Positions 20,496 through 29,785 of a DNA stretch of 64,000 bases are shown here, in pieces (the stretch's first letter is position 1; each line of letters begins with the position of its first letter). The position numbers were made by a program, and so were the translations under genes. Location of the stretch: the NCBI RefSeq assembly GCF_009763245.1, contig NZ_WKJZ01000001.1:2558941-2622940 (forward strand). Reading direction: 5' to 3'. The notes beneath the pieces were generated by a model, which saw nothing but the letters and a program-made list of their open reading frames with translations, was not told the origin of the DNA and made no database searches. The stretch comes from Pseudomonas xionganensis (GTDB lineage Bacteria > Pseudomonadota > Gammaproteobacteria > Pseudomonadales > Pseudomonadaceae).

Positions 20496-21185
20496 ATGAG
20501 CGACCTGATCAGCTATCAACTCGAAGACGGCATTGCCACCCTGACCCTGAGCAATGGCAAGGTCAACGCCATTTCCCCGGACGTGATCACCGCCTTTAAT
20601 GCGGCCCTTGATCGCGCCGAGCAGGACAAGGCCATCGTGATCATCACCGGTCAGCCGGGCATCCTGTCCGGCGGTTATGACCTCAAGGTGATGACCTCCG
20701 GCCCGCAGAACGCCATCAATCTGGTAGCCGCTGGCTCCAGCCTGGCCCGCCGCATGCTGGCTCACCCCTTCCCGATCATCGTCGCCTGCCCTGGCCATGC
20801 TGTGGCCAAGGGCGCCTTTATCCTGCTTTCGTCCGACTACCGCATTGGCGTCGAAGGGGCTTTCAGCATCGGCCTGAACGAGGTGCAGATCGGCATGACC
20901 ATGCACCACGCCGGCATCGAACTGGCCCGTGACCGCCTGCGCAAGTCGGCCTTCCACCGCTCGGTGATCAACGGCGAGATGTTTGACCCCCAGGGCGCCG
21001 TGGACGCTGGCTTCCTCGACAAGGTGGTGCCGGCCGAGCAGTTGCTGGCCACCGCTCAAGCCGTGGCCCAGCAGATGAAAAAGATCAATATGACCGCGCA
21101 CAAGAACACCAAGCTGAAAGTGCGCAAAGGTCTGCTTGAGGCACTGGATCAGGCCATCGAGCTGGATAAGCAGCACCTGGGCTAA
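20496..21185 (+). CDS. Crotonase/enoyl-CoA hydratase family protein
   Basis: A 229-residue crotonase-fold enzyme acting on a CoA thioester. The first oxyanion-hole segment is GQPGILSGGYDLKVM and the second is HAVAKGAFILLSSDYRIGVEG. The Glu residues typical of enoyl-CoA hydratase are not placed in the standard GEIG/DAxxxGL pattern; EVQIGMTMHHAGIELAR occupies that region, so hydratase activity is uncertain. The short length and SPDVITAFNAALDRAEQD are typical of a crotonase group common in pseudomonads. It is monocistronic, followed by a 12-pair hairpin. Confidence 0.88.
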   Translation: MSDLISYQLEDGIATLTLSNGKVNAISPDVITAFNAALDRAEQDKAIVIITGQPGILSGGYDLKVMTSGPQNAINLVAAGSSLARRMLAHPFPIIVACPGHAVAKGAFILLSSDYRIGVEGAFSIGLNEVQIGMTMHHAGIELARDRLRKSAFHRSVINGEMFDPQGAVDAGFLDKVVPAEQLLATAQAVAQQMKKINMTAHKNTKLKVRKGLLEALDQAIELDKQHLG

Positions 21186-21199
21186 AGACCCGCGTAGCA

Positions 21200-21228
21200 C
21201 ACAAGCCCGGCCAAGTGCCGGGCTTGTG
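21200..21228. terminator. Hairpin downstream of the crotonase gene
   Basis: CACAAGCCCGGC (21200-21211) and GCCGGGCTTGTG (21217-21228) form a perfect 12-pair stem with loop CAAGT. There is no T-run after it, so it may need Rho or serve to protect the mRNA end. Confidence 0.55.
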
Positions 21229-21396
21229 CATTCTGCAGCTCTCTACGGACGTGCCCGGGGCTATACCCGAGGGCTGCAGAGCTAACGTCCGGGTGGAGTT
21301 AATCGGCGCGGATATACCACCGGTAATCCGACACATTTGCCCGATGCAGTGCACAGCCGTACACTGCGCGGCCTTTATTGTGACGGGCGTACCTCA

Positions 21397-22119
21397 ATGC
21401 TTTTTCTTCTGCGCATGCTGGCCATGGGCGTGCACTTTATCCTCGCCGGCGTGCTTGGCCTGCTCCTAGGCCTGTGCCGCCCGTTCAACCCGGATAACAG
21501 CCGTCTGTGCGCCAGGCTCTACAGCCTGCCAGCCCTTTGGCTGTTGCGCCTCAAGCTCAAGCGCGATGTGCAGGGCCTGTTGGGCCACCAGCGTTCGGCG
21601 GTGATAGTCGCCAATCACCAGTCCAACTACGACCTCTATGTACTGGGCAGCGTGGTGCCGGAACGCACCGTCAGCATCGGCAAGAAGAGCCTGAAATGGG
21701 TGCCCTTTTTCGGTCAGCTGTACTGGCTGGCCGGCAATGTGCTGCTCGATCGCGGCAATGCGGCCCAGGCGAAAAGGGCCATGCTGACCACCACCGATAC
21801 CCTGAAGCACAAGGACACCTCGATCTGGGTCTTTCCCGAGGGCACGCGCAACCTTGGCCAGGGCCTGCTGCCGTTTAAGAAAGGCGCCTTCCAGATGGCC
21901 ATCGCTGCAGGCGTGCCGATTATTCCGGTGTGCGTCAGCACCTACGTCAAGCATATGCAGCTGAACCGCTGGAACAGCGGCCAGATCATGATCCGCGCCC
22001 TGCCCGCCATCGCCACTGCGGGCCTGAGCCAGGATGATCTGCCACGCCTGCTGGAAGACTGCCGCACCCAGATGCAGCAGTGCATCGACGCCATGGATCA
22101 GCAGCTGGAAGCCGCCTGA
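21397..22119 (+). CDS. 1-acyl-sn-glycerol-3-phosphate acyltransferase (PlsC family)
   Basis: Inner-membrane acyltransferase of 240 residues that would convert lysophosphatidate to phosphatidate. A hydrophobic N-terminus (MLFLLRMLAMGVHFILAGVL) precedes the catalytic NHQSNYD motif (HX4D). Next come GNVLLDRGN, FPEGTRN for glycerol-phosphate binding and a VPIIPVCVS segment, the four standard blocks in order. The ATG at 21397 was chosen because upstream codons are not hydrophobic; no strong ribosome site is visible. Pseudomonads carry several PlsC paralogs, so the specific one is not assigned. Confidence 0.9.
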   Translation: MLFLLRMLAMGVHFILAGVLGLLLGLCRPFNPDNSRLCARLYSLPALWLLRLKLKRDVQGLLGHQRSAVIVANHQSNYDLYVLGSVVPERTVSIGKKSLKWVPFFGQLYWLAGNVLLDRGNAAQAKRAMLTTTDTLKHKDTSIWVFPEGTRNLGQGLLPFKKGAFQMAIAAGVPIIPVCVSTYVKHMQLNRWNSGQIMIRALPAIATAGLSQDDLPRLLEDCRTQMQQCIDAMDQQLEAA

Positions 22120-22143
22120 TCGGTGTAGCTCAACAGCAGAACG

Positions 22144-22174
22144 AAAAAAGCCCGGGCACTGCCCGGGCTTTTTT
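22144..22174. terminator. Bidirectional terminator between plsC-like gene and htpG
   Basis: AGCCCGGGC (22149-22157) pairs with GCCCGGGCT (22161-22169), with six A before and six T after. The symmetrical A/T flanks serve both convergent genes. Confidence 0.92.
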
Positions 22175-22187
22175 CATCCAGCCACTA

Positions 22188-24092
22188 TCAGGCCGAGAGT
22201 TCCACCAGCAGCTTGTTCAGGCGCTGCACATAGGCGGCGGGGTCCTTCAGGCTGTCGCCCGCAGCCAGGGCGGCCTGGTCGAAGAGGATATGCGACAGAT
22301 CGGCGAAGCGATCTTCGTCCGGCTCGCCGTCCAGGCGCTCGATCAGCGGATGGCTGGGGTTGAACTCGAAGATCGGCTTGGACTCCGGCACCTTCTGCCC
22401 GCTGGCTTCGAGGATCTGACGCATCTGCAGGCCCAGGTCCTGCTCACCAATGGCCAGAATCGCCGGCGAGTCGGTCAGGCGATGGGACACGCGCACCTCG
22501 GCCACCTGCTCGCCCAGCGCGCCTTTCAGGCGCTCGATCAGCCCTTCCTTGGCTTTGGCCACTTCCTCCTGAGCCTTCTTGTCCTCTTCCGAGTCCAGCT
22601 TGCCCAGATCCAGGTCGCCACGGGCCACGTCGACGAAGTGCTTGCCATCGAACTCGGTCAGGTAGCTCATCAGCCACTCGTCGATACGATCGGTCAGCAG
22701 CAGCACCTCGATGCCCTTCTTGCGGAAGACTTCCAGGTGCGGGCTGTTCTTGATCTGGGCAAAGCTTTCGCCGGTCAGGTAGTAGATCTTGTCCTGACCT
22801 TCCTTGACCCGGCCCAGGTAATCGGCCAGGGCAACCGACTGCTCCCCACCCTCGCTGCTGGTGGAAGCGAAGCGTAGGAGGCCTGCGATCTTCTCCTTGT
22901 TGGCGAAGTCTTCCGCCGGGCCTTCCTTGAGTACCTGACCAAAGTTTTTCCAGAACTTCTTGTAATCTTCCGGCTTGTCCTTGGACAGCTTCTCCAGCAT
23001 ATCCAGCACGCGCTTGGTCAGGGCCGACTTCATCGAGTCGATCACCGGATCCTTCTGCAGAATCTCGCGGGAGACGTTGAGCGACAGGTCGTTGGAGTCC
23101 ACCACGCCCTTGATAAAGCGCAGGTACAGCGGCAGGAACTCGTCGGCCTGATCCATGATGAAGACGCGCTGCACATAGAGCTTGAGGCCCTTGGAGGCGT
23201 CACGTTGATACAGGTCGAACGGCGCGCGGCCCGGCACATAGAGCAGGGAAGTGTATTCCAGCTTGCCTTCGACCTTGTTGTGGCTCCAGGAAAGCGGGTT
23301 CTCGAAGTCGTGGGCGACGTGCTTGTAGAACTCCTGGTACTCCTCGTCCTTGACCTCGGTACGCGGACGGGTCCACAGGGCGCTGGCGCGGTTGACGGTT
23401 TCCCACTCCGGCTCGGTGGGCTTGTCCTTCTCCTCGCCATGGAACTCCTTCGGCAGCTCGATGGGCAGGGCAATATGGTCGGAGTATTTCTTGATGATGT
23501 TGCGCAGGCGCCAGCCGTCGGCGAACTCCTCCTCACCCTTTTTCAGGTGCAGGACGATGCGGGTGCCACGCTCCGGTTTGTCCAGGGTGGCGATCTCGAA
23601 CTCGCCCTCACCTTTGGAAGCCCAGTGCACGCCTTCGGTAGCGCTCAGGCCGGCGCGCCGGGTAAAGACCTCGACCTTGTCGGCGACGATAAAGGCCGAG
23701 TAGAAGCCCACACCGAACTGACCGATCAGGTGCGAGTCCTTCTTCTGGTCGCCGGACAGGTTCTTGAGAAAATCAGCCGTGCCGGACTTGGCGATGGTGC
23801 CCAGGTGCGCGATGGTTTCCTCGCGGCTCATGCCGATGCCGTTGTCTTCCAGGGTGACGGTGCCGGCCTCTTTGTCGAAGCTGACGCGGATCTTAAGCTC
23901 GGCGCCACCTTCGAGCAGCTCAGGCTTGGCCAGCGCCTCGAAGCGCAGCTTGTCCACCGCATCGGAGGCGTTGGAGATCAGCTCGCGCAGGAAGATTTCC
24001 TTGTTCGAGTACAACGAATGGATCATCAGGTGCAGCAGCTGCTTCACCTCGGTCTGGAAGCCCAGGGTTTCTTTTTGAGTTTCCACACTCAT
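22188..24092 (-). CDS. htpG: HSP90-family chaperone HtpG
   Basis: Cytoplasmic ATP-dependent chaperone dimer of 634 residues, the size of the P. aeruginosa protein. The N-terminal GHKL ATPase has the HSP90 signature [18 protein letters not shown], the ATP site EDNGIGM, and [11 protein letters not shown]. The middle domain follows, then a C-terminal dimerisation domain lacking the eukaryotic MEEVD tail. The start is the ATG before [15 protein letters not shown]; another ATG lies two codons upstream. A sigma-32-type promoter is found 55-80 bases upstream. Confidence 0.98.
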   Translation of the reverse strand: MSVETQKETLGFQTEVKQLLHLMIHSLYSNKEIFLRELISNASDAVDKLRFEALAKPELLEGGAELKIRVSFDKEAGTVTLEDNGIGMSREETIAHLGTIAKSGTADFLKNLSGDQKKDSHLIGQFGVGFYSAFIVADKVEVFTRRAGLSATEGVHWASKGEGEFEIATLDKPERGTRIVLHLKKGEEEFADGWRLRNIIKKYSDHIALPIELPKEFHGEEKDKPTEPEWETVNRASALWTRPRTEVKDEEYQEFYKHVAHDFENPLSWSHNKVEGKLEYTSLLYVPGRAPFDLYQRDASKGLKLYVQRVFIMDQADEFLPLYLRFIKGVVDSNDLSLNVSREILQKDPVIDSMKSALTKRVLDMLEKLSKDKPEDYKKFWKNFGQVLKEGPAEDFANKEKIAGLLRFASTSSEGGEQSVALADYLGRVKEGQDKIYYLTGESFAQIKNSPHLEVFRKKGIEVLLLTDRIDEWLMSYLTEFDGKHFVDVARGDLDLGKLDSEEDKKAQEEVAKAKEGLIERLKGALGEQVAEVRVSHRLTDSPAILAIGEQDLGLQMRQILEASGQKVPESKPIFEFNPSHPLIERLDGEPDEDRFADLSHILFDQAALAAGDSLKDPAAYVQRLNKLLVELSA

Positions 24093-24146
24093 GGTCATCT
24101 CACTCCACATGGTTGACGAGGCCGGGTTTCGGCGAATGTCTAACAG

Positions 24147-24172
24147 GTGGGGGCAATGCCTGGGATTTCAAG
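24147..24172 (-). promoter_or_regulatory. Heat-shock (sigma-32) promoter of htpG
   Basis: Reading the minus strand, CTTGAA (24172-24167), a 14-base spacer, then CCCCACCT beginning at 24152. The RpoH consensus is CTTGAAA-N11-16-CCCCATnT, so only one position of the -10 block differs. The predicted start is near 24140, leaving a leader of about 50 bases. Confidence 0.75.
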
Positions 24173-24191
24173 GGCTTGCTACCGAGGGCAA

Positions 24192-25442
24192 TCAGGGCTC
24201 AAGCAACTCGATGCGCACGACTTCTTCCGGGCGCAGGCGATAGCTGATCTCGCCCTGCCCGCTCAGGCGCTGGCGCAACAGAATGCGGCCGTCCGCCTCG
24301 ATGCCCTGAAAACGCCCCTCGGCGCTGTTGCCGCGCTCGGTCTGCACGCGCATGGTCAGATTCTGATAACGGTTGGGGCTACGCAGTAACGCATCCAGAC
24401 TGAAGCGCAGGCGCCGATCCAGTGGCCGGCTGCTGCGTTCCACAGTCTCATTGCGAGCCGGGGTTACAGCTGTGGCCAACACAGGCTGTACGGCGGCCGG
24501 CAAAGGCGGGAAGTGATCGGCCTCAACCCACCAGCCACGGTTATCAGTCTTTTTCAGCAACAGCGGCAGTTCCTGCCACTCACCCTCAATCTCTGCTCGT
24601 ACGCTCAGATCCAGCTGCTTGGCCGGCAGGCGCGGCACAGGCAGCTTGTCCAGCCGCACCTGACGCGTCGCAAAACGCCGCTGCAGGTAGTCATGGATCA
24701 CATAGGCCAGGGTATCCGCCGAATCGAAATGGCGATCCACCGCATCGCCCTTGTAGCGCAAGCCATTGGTATACAGCTCCAGGTTACCGCTCAGGCTGGT
24801 CTTGAACTGTGCGGGCAACAACAGGTGAAAATCTCCCACCAGTTTGTTCGGCGCCAGGGGCTGCAGATTAAGGTGCAGGGTGTAGCCACGACTCAGACGG
24901 CGCGCTTCGGGCAGATCCTGCTCCGGCAGCAGCCAGCTGATCTCCACCTCGGGCAACTGTCCCTCATCGGCCGGCAGCACATCCAGGCGTACCGCACCGG
25001 GCTGCGGCTGAGGCAGGCGAATGGTCAACTCACTCTGGGCAAAGAAATCACGGCCTTCACGCAGACTCAATACACCGTCGATCAACTCACCCTGCTGCGG
25101 CTGGAAGGGGCGCCCATAGAGTTCGCCCTGCAGGTCGATGGCCAGCTCCGCCGGTGGCGGCACCTCGGCTTGCAACCACTGCAGGCTGAGCAATGCCTGC
25201 AGGCGCTGGGCGTCCTGATTGGCCAAAAGCGTCAGCCCCACGATCAGGGGAATAAACCCAAGACCACTGAGCCCCAATGGCGAGCGCGCCTTGCGCCAAT
25301 GGCGCAGCACATAGAACAGGGTCAGCGGCGGGATCAGGCTGCCCCAGCCCCACAACAGACTGGTGGAAAAGGCGCGCATGACCAGCCAGACCAGACCGCA
25401 GAGAATCAACAACACTCCGCCCAGTATCAGCAGCGCATCCAT
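24192..25442 (-). CDS. Conserved membrane protein of unknown function
   Basis: Not recognised. The 416-residue product has three hydrophobic segments at the N-terminus (ALLILGGVLLILCGLVWLVM, LIPPLTLFYVL and LGFIPLIVGLTLL), which probably anchor about 340 periplasmic residues. The soluble part is rich in Leu, Gln, Pro and Arg and looks beta-rich, with repeated short strands such as LTIRLPQPQPGAVRLDVL and LPLLLKKTDNRGWWVE. The C-terminal 50 residues (NLTMRVQTERGNSAEGRFQ onward) could be a small PilZ- or SH3-like barrel, but this is a guess. It is upstream of htpG on the same strand, with the htpG promoter in the gap. Confidence 0.8.
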   Translation of the reverse strand: MDALLILGGVLLILCGLVWLVMRAFSTSLLWGWGSLIPPLTLFYVLRHWRKARSPLGLSGLGFIPLIVGLTLLANQDAQRLQALLSLQWLQAEVPPPAELAIDLQGELYGRPFQPQQGELIDGVLSLREGRDFFAQSELTIRLPQPQPGAVRLDVLPADEGQLPEVEISWLLPEQDLPEARRLSRGYTLHLNLQPLAPNKLVGDFHLLLPAQFKTSLSGNLELYTNGLRYKGDAVDRHFDSADTLAYVIHDYLQRRFATRQVRLDKLPVPRLPAKQLDLSVRAEIEGEWQELPLLLKKTDNRGWWVEADHFPPLPAAVQPVLATAVTPARNETVERSSRPLDRRLRFSLDALLRSPNRYQNLTMRVQTERGNSAEGRFQGIEADGRILLRQRLSGQGEISYRLRPEEVVRIELLEP

Positions 25443-25489
25443 TTTCCGTCCTTATCTATGGGGTTGGCTTATCCGTTTGGCCTGCGAAC

Positions 25490-25936
25490 TCAGGGCTCAT
25501 CCACCTTGAAGTGCGCCCGGGCCGTGGCAATGGGCTCGGTCTGGTTGGTTTGCCAGGCGGTAATGGCCACATTGGCCACGCGCCGCCCCTGGCGCCAGAC
25601 CTGGCATTGCACGAAGGTGTCACGATAATGCCCGGCGCGCAGGTAATCTATCGAGAAGTCGATGATTTTCGGCAAATGCGGGATGCCCATAAACATCAGC
25701 AGATGGAGCATGGCCGAATGCTCCATAAAGCCGGCGATCACCCCGCCGTGCAGGGCCGGCAGGGTTGGGTTGCCGATGCAGTCCTGATTGGCCGGCAGGC
25801 GAAAGACCATATCGTCGCCCAGACGCAAACACTCGATACCCAGCAATTTGGCATAGGGGATCAGGCTGATCAGCGGGTCATAATTGTTCTGCTCATGGGC
25901 CTGGCGTACCAGTTCATTGAGGTTCAGTGTGCTCAT
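25490..25936 (-). CDS. PaaI-type hotdog thioesterase, second of a pair
   Basis: Cytoplasmic hotdog-fold acyl-CoA thioesterase of 148 residues. The family signature is NPTLPALHGGVIAGFMEHSA, with HGG at the active site and Glu in the following helix, then IIDFSIDYLRAG and VANVAITAWQTN. The 4-base overlap with the next paralog shows a two-gene operon. The pair is likely to form homo- or hetero-oligomers. The natural substrate is unknown. Confidence 0.88.
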   Translation of the reverse strand: MSTLNLNELVRQAHEQNNYDPLISLIPYAKLLGIECLRLGDDMVFRLPANQDCIGNPTLPALHGGVIAGFMEHSAMLHLLMFMGIPHLPKIIDFSIDYLRAGHYRDTFVQCQVWRQGRRVANVAITAWQTNQTEPIATARAHFKVDEP

Positions 25937-26409
25937 TGGCCACCTCCCTGAATGCTGGCCGTCACGCCCTTGCCACTCTGGGCGGATTTGCCCATGCGCA
26001 TAAAGGCGCCCACTACATGGGCGATCGGCTGGCTGGGGTCATCCTGATAGGCATAGCCGCGGGTGAAGATGACATTGGGCGTCACCCGATAGCATTCGGC
26101 AAACCCGAACACATCCTTGTGCGGCTCGGCCGGGTGCATATAGTCGATGCGCAGATCCAGCGTCGGGCAGATCTCGAATTCCGGTAGCACGCAGACCGTG
26201 GAAATGCCACAGGTGGTGTCCATCAGGGTGGTGATGGCGCCGCCATGAATCACCCCGGTTTCCGGATTGCCGACGATCTGCGGACTATAGGGCAAGCGCA
26301 GGATCAGCCCGTCCGGCTTGGCGCTGTGTACGCTCATGCCTAATACCTGGCAATGGCGCAAGACCGAGAGAAAACGCTGCGCCCGTTCAAGAATGGGGGA
26401 GTCGCTCAT
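25933..26409 (-). CDS. PaaI-type hotdog thioesterase, first of a pair
   Basis: Hotdog thioesterase of 158 residues, paralogous to the following gene. It has NPETGVIHGGAITTLMDTTC at the active-site helix, where Asp replaces the Glu of its partner, then CPTLDLRIDYMHPAEP and FTRGYAYQDD. The Asp/Glu difference suggests the two proteins belong to different PaaI subgroups. The start ATG at 26409 begins MSDSPILERAQRFL; an upstream extension would be cysteine- and serine-rich and unlike the family. The ribosome site is weak. Confidence 0.87.
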   Translation of the reverse strand: MSDSPILERAQRFLSVLRHCQVLGMSVHSAKPDGLILRLPYSPQIVGNPETGVIHGGAITTLMDTTCGISTVCVLPEFEICPTLDLRIDYMHPAEPHKDVFGFAECYRVTPNVIFTRGYAYQDDPSQPIAHVVGAFMRMGKSAQSGKGVTASIQGGGQ

Positions 26410-26597
26410 GAATGGATATCCACAACTGCTACACGAAGGGCGCGCATGATAGCGCCCAGACGAGGTCGAAGCATCAAGACCGTGACTGGATACCGACAAA
26501 GAGTCACGCGCTGGGGAACTTTACCCAGGTGCTGGCAATCCAGATGGTTCTGCCAGGCCAGCCTGGTCAGTCAGATCATCTACAAGGAGTACCGACC

Positions 26598-26888
26598 GTG
26601 CAAAAAGCTCTCACTTATACCCTCCTGCTCGCTGCTACCCTGGGCCTTGCTGCCTGCGAAAAGACAGCGGAAGACAAAATGAAGTCGGCTCAGGAATCCG
26701 CCGCCGAGGCCGTTGAGTCCATGGGCGATGCGGTTGAGCAAAGTGCCGAGGCCGCCGCGGACAAGGTCGATGAAGTGCTGGGTAATGAACCCACCACCGG
26801 GGAAAAGATCGAAGAAGCGGCTGAAGATGCCGGTGAAGCCATCGAAGAGGCCGGGGAGAAAATGAAGGACGCCGTTGACGGTGAATAA
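26598..26888 (+). CDS. Acidic helical lipoprotein
   Basis: Small protein of 96 residues starting at GTG 26598, behind AAGGAGT. The signal peptide ends in the lipobox LGLAAC at about residue 20. The mature part is a continuous Ala/Glu/Lys amphipathic helix with heptad-like repeats (SAAEAVESMGDAVEQSAEAA, then GEKIEEAAEDAGEAIEEAGE). The composition resembles YtfJ/YjbJ-like or LEA-like stress lipoproteins, but no family is certain. A signal to be retained at the inner membrane (Asp at +2) is absent; Glu is at +2. It is monocistronic with its own terminator. Confidence 0.78.
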   Translation: MQKALTYTLLLAATLGLAACEKTAEDKMKSAQESAAEAVESMGDAVEQSAEAAADKVDEVLGNEPTTGEKIEEAAEDAGEAIEEAGEKMKDAVDGE

Positions 26889-26902
26889 TCCCCGCGCTTA
26901 GA

Positions 26903-26929
26903 ACAAGGCCCGCACTGTGCGGGCCTTGT
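26903..26929 (+). terminator. Terminator after the acidic lipoprotein gene
   Basis: ACAAGGCCCGCA and TGCGGGCCTTGT form a perfect stem with a one- to three-base loop, followed by CGTTTGT. It also lies downstream of the convergent MAPEG gene. Confidence 0.8.
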
Positions 26930-26945
26930 CGTTTGTGGTCATGGA

Positions 26946-27338
26946 TCAGAGCGCTGGCGTCAGCATCAGCAGCAGGCTGCTAAGCAGGCCAATCACCCAG
27001 ACCACACTGCGCTGCCAGTGCAGATCGGCCCAATAGCACAGCAGATACAGTACACGCGCCACAACGAAGGTTACGGCCAAGCCATCCACCAGCAAGCCAT
27101 GGGTCTGGGTGACATGGGCCATCAGCACGCCGACGGCAAACAAGGGAAAGGCCTCGAAGCTGTTCAGGTGAGCCGCCAAGGCCCGGGCACCGAAGCCACT
27201 CAGGCGCGCTTGCTGCGCACGGGGGTGGCGGTTGTCATAACGCCCGCCGCCCTCCTCAGCCATGGCCTTGGCCACAGGCGCCTTGGCCAGAAAGATCAGC
27301 AATGCACTGATAAAGATGCACCAGAACGGTAGGCTCAT
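26946..27338 (-). CDS. MAPEG family membrane protein
   Basis: Integral membrane protein of 130 residues with four helices. MAPEG features are RLSGFGARALAAHLNSFEAF, with the conserved Asn-x-x-Glu in the second helix, and the third-helix segment ARVLYLLCYWADL. Bacterial members are related to microsomal glutathione transferases, but activity varies. The gene overlaps the upstream DUF599 gene by four bases, so the two are coupled. Confidence 0.88.
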   Translation of the reverse strand: MSLPFWCIFISALLIFLAKAPVAKAMAEEGGGRYDNRHPRAQQARLSGFGARALAAHLNSFEAFPLFAVGVLMAHVTQTHGLLVDGLAVTFVVARVLYLLCYWADLHWQRSVVWVIGLLSSLLLMLTPAL

Positions 27339-28072
27339 TCACTTTTCTCCTTGGCGGTGTCGAAGGTCGGGGTCTGGGTATAGACCATCACCTCCAGCAC
27401 ATCGGAATGGAACTCACGGCGATACAGCACCAGCACCACGCCGGTGGTCACCAGCATGAAGAACCAGGGGCTGATAAACCAGGCCAGCGTTGCCATGCCG
27501 AAGTAATAGGCGCGCAGCCCCTGGTTGAACTGGTGGGCCGCCATGGAAATCACTCGTGCGGTGCGTTCGGCAAAGGCCTTGCGCTCCTGCTCGGTGACAT
27601 GCCGCTCGCCGATCATCGGTGCCGACCCCACCAGCACCGCGGCAAAGTTGTATTGGCGCATGCACCAGCTGAAGGTGAAAAAGGCGTAGACAAACACCAC
27701 CCCCAGGCACAGCAGCTTGACCTCGGACATCTCCCGGGTGGCGGCCTGCACAAAGGGCAGATCCGCCAGCAGCGACACCGCCTTGTCCGAAGCCCCCAGC
27801 ACGGTGAGGATGCCGGCGAGAATAATCAGGGTACTGGAAGCGAAGAAGGAGGCATTGCGCTCCAGATTGCCGATCACATTGGCATCGGCGATGCGGTTGT
27901 CGCGCAGCAGCATGCGCCGCATCCAGTCTTCCCGATACAGGTGCAGCACGCTGGCCAGACAAGGCGTGGTGCGGCCCTTGGCCTGGGCATAACGGGTATA
28001 ACCGGCCCAGCAGACGACAAACCAGACGGCCGCCAGCATATGGGGCCAGAACATTTGATCAATCAGCAACAT
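27335..28072 (-). CDS. DUF599 family membrane protein
   Basis: Inner-membrane protein of 245 residues with four or five hydrophobic helices, characteristic of the DUF599 family. The conserved segment RREDWMRRMLLRDNRIADAN appears as YREDWMRRMLLRDNRIAD near residue 47. GNLERNASFFASSTLIILAG and FSWCMRQYNFAAVLVGSAP follow. The function of the family is unknown. It is the first gene of a coupled pair with MAPEG. Confidence 0.87.
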   Translation of the reverse strand: MLLIDQMFWPHMLAAVWFVVCWAGYTRYAQAKGRTTPCLASVLHLYREDWMRRMLLRDNRIADANVIGNLERNASFFASSTLIILAGILTVLGASDKAVSLLADLPFVQAATREMSEVKLLCLGVVFVYAFFTFSWCMRQYNFAAVLVGSAPMIGERHVTEQERKAFAERTARVISMAAHQFNQGLRAYYFGMATLAWFISPWFFMLVTTGVVLVLYRREFHSDVLEVMVYTQTPTFDTAKEKSE

Positions 28073-28176
28073 GGAGCACTCCTTAGCAGGGCTGCATTAT
28101 AGCCAGAGCAACAGCTGAGCGGCCTTGGCACATGACCCGCAATTGCGGGCAGCATGCCTGAGCACTGATTCCGTAA

Positions 28177-28214
28177 ATAGAAATGCCCGTATCCTGCGAT
28201 ACGGGCATTTCTAT
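28177..28214. terminator. Very long perfect hairpin downstream of sthA
   Basis: A 17-base arm (28177-28193, ATAGAAATGCCCGTATC) pairs without mismatch to 28198-28214 around CTGC. No T-run follows on either strand beyond TTTAC on the minus side. It lies 127 bases past the sthA stop and could terminate or cap the nqr-sthA transcript. Confidence 0.6.
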
Positions 28215-28340
28215 GTGCCACGAAGCGAGTCCGGGCGTTAGGCCTGGGGGCTTAAAAACTCTCCCGATTAGGCCAGCGCCACTCGGCAGAGCCATTCAAG
28301 CCATCCTCTCCAGCCGGCTCAGGCCACCGGCCGGAGCCGC

Positions 28341-29735
28341 TCAAAAAAGCCGGTTGAGCCCGTCGAACGCCGCCACCCGATAGGCCTCGGCCATGGTCGG
28401 GTAGTTGAAGGTGGTGTTGACGAAGTACTTGATGCTGTTCGCCTCGCCCGTCTGGTTCATAATCGCCTGACCGATATGCACGATTTCCGAGGCCTGATAA
28501 CCGAAGCAATGTACGCCGAGGATTTCCAAAGTCTCGCGGTGGAACAGGATCTTCAGCATCCCCACCGGCTCGTGGGAAATCTGCGCACGCGCCATGCTCT
28601 TGAAGAAGGCCTTGCCCACTTCATAGGGAATCTTGGCCTGAGTCAGCTCACGCTCGTTCTTGCCGATTGAGCTGATCTCGGGAATGGTGTAGATGCCGGT
28701 GGGCACGTCATCGACAAAACGCCAGCTGTCGTTCTCGACAATATTGCCCGAGGCCGAACGGCCCTGGTCATAGGCGGCACTGGCCAGGCTCGGCCAGCCG
28801 ATCACATCGCCCGCGGCGAAGATGTTCGGCACTTCGGTGCGGTAGTGCTTGTCCACCTCGATCTGCCCACGGCTGTTGACCGCGATACCGATGTTCTCCA
28901 GGCCCAGCTGATCGGTGTTGCCGGTACGGCCGTTACACCAGAGCAGGGCATCGGCCTTGATCTTCTTGCCGGATTTCAGGTGCAGGATGACCCCGTTGTC
29001 CAGGCCCTCGATGCGCTCGTACTCCTCGTTGTGACGAATCAGCACGTTGTTGTTGCGCAGGTGGTAGCTCAGGGCGTCGGAGATTTCCGAGTCGAGGAAG
29101 CTGAGCAGCTGATCGCGGTTGTCGATCAGGTCAACCAGCACCCCCAGGCCACTGAAGATCGAGGCATACTCGCAGCCGATTACCCCGGCACCGTAGATGA
29201 TGAGCCGGCGCGGAGTGTGTCCCAGGCTCAGAATGGTGTCGCTGTCATAGACCCGCGGGTGATGAAAATCCACATCCGCCGGGCGATAGGGACGCGAGCC
29301 GGTGGCGATAACGATCTGCTTGGCCACCAGCTTTTCCACAACACCGTTGGGGCAAACCACTTCGATGGTCTGCTCGTCGGCGAAGCTGCCGGTGCCGCAG
29401 AACACATCGATACGGTTACGGGCGTAATAGCCAGTGCGCGAGGTGACCTGCTTGGCGATCACCCGCTCGGCACTCTTCAATACATCGGGAAAGGAAAACC
29501 AGCGCGGTTCACCGATCTGGCGAAACATCGGGTTGGTGTTGAACTGCATGATCTGGCGCACCGAGTGACGCAGCGCCTTGGACGGAATGGTGCCCAAGTG
29601 GGTACAGTTGCCGCCCACTTCGCGGCGGCTGTCGACCACGGCTACCTTGCGCCCGGCCTTGGCCGCGTTCATCGCCGCGCCCTCGCCCGCAGGCCCCGAG
29701 CCCAGCACCACTACGTCGTAGTTATAGACCGCCAT
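28341..29735 (-). CDS. sthA: Soluble pyridine nucleotide transhydrogenase
   Basis: Cytoplasmic flavoprotein that moves hydride between NADPH and NAD+, mostly to reoxidise excess NADPH. It has 464 residues. The FAD-binding motif is [13 protein letters not shown] at residue 10, and the NAD(P) site is [17 protein letters not shown] near 180. At the disulfide site of related reductases it reads [16 protein letters not shown], so only one Cys remains, as is diagnostic for SthA. The FAD/dimer domain ends [10 protein letters not shown]. It lies 121 bases downstream of nqrM on the same strand, so NADH produced by Sth is next to its main oxidase. Confidence 0.97.
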   Translation of the reverse strand: MAVYNYDVVVLGSGPAGEGAAMNAAKAGRKVAVVDSRREVGGNCTHLGTIPSKALRHSVRQIMQFNTNPMFRQIGEPRWFSFPDVLKSAERVIAKQVTSRTGYYARNRIDVFCGTGSFADEQTIEVVCPNGVVEKLVAKQIVIATGSRPYRPADVDFHHPRVYDSDTILSLGHTPRRLIIYGAGVIGCEYASIFSGLGVLVDLIDNRDQLLSFLDSEISDALSYHLRNNNVLIRHNEEYERIEGLDNGVILHLKSGKKIKADALLWCNGRTGNTDQLGLENIGIAVNSRGQIEVDKHYRTEVPNIFAAGDVIGWPSLASAAYDQGRSASGNIVENDSWRFVDDVPTGIYTIPEISSIGKNERELTQAKIPYEVGKAFFKSMARAQISHEPVGMLKILFHRETLEILGVHCFGYQASEIVHIGQAIMNQTGEANSIKYFVNTTFNYPTMAEAYRVAAFDGLNRLF

Positions 29736-29785
29736 GATTACTCCTTCAGATCATACCGAAACGCTTATGCTGCGTTTGCGGCAGG

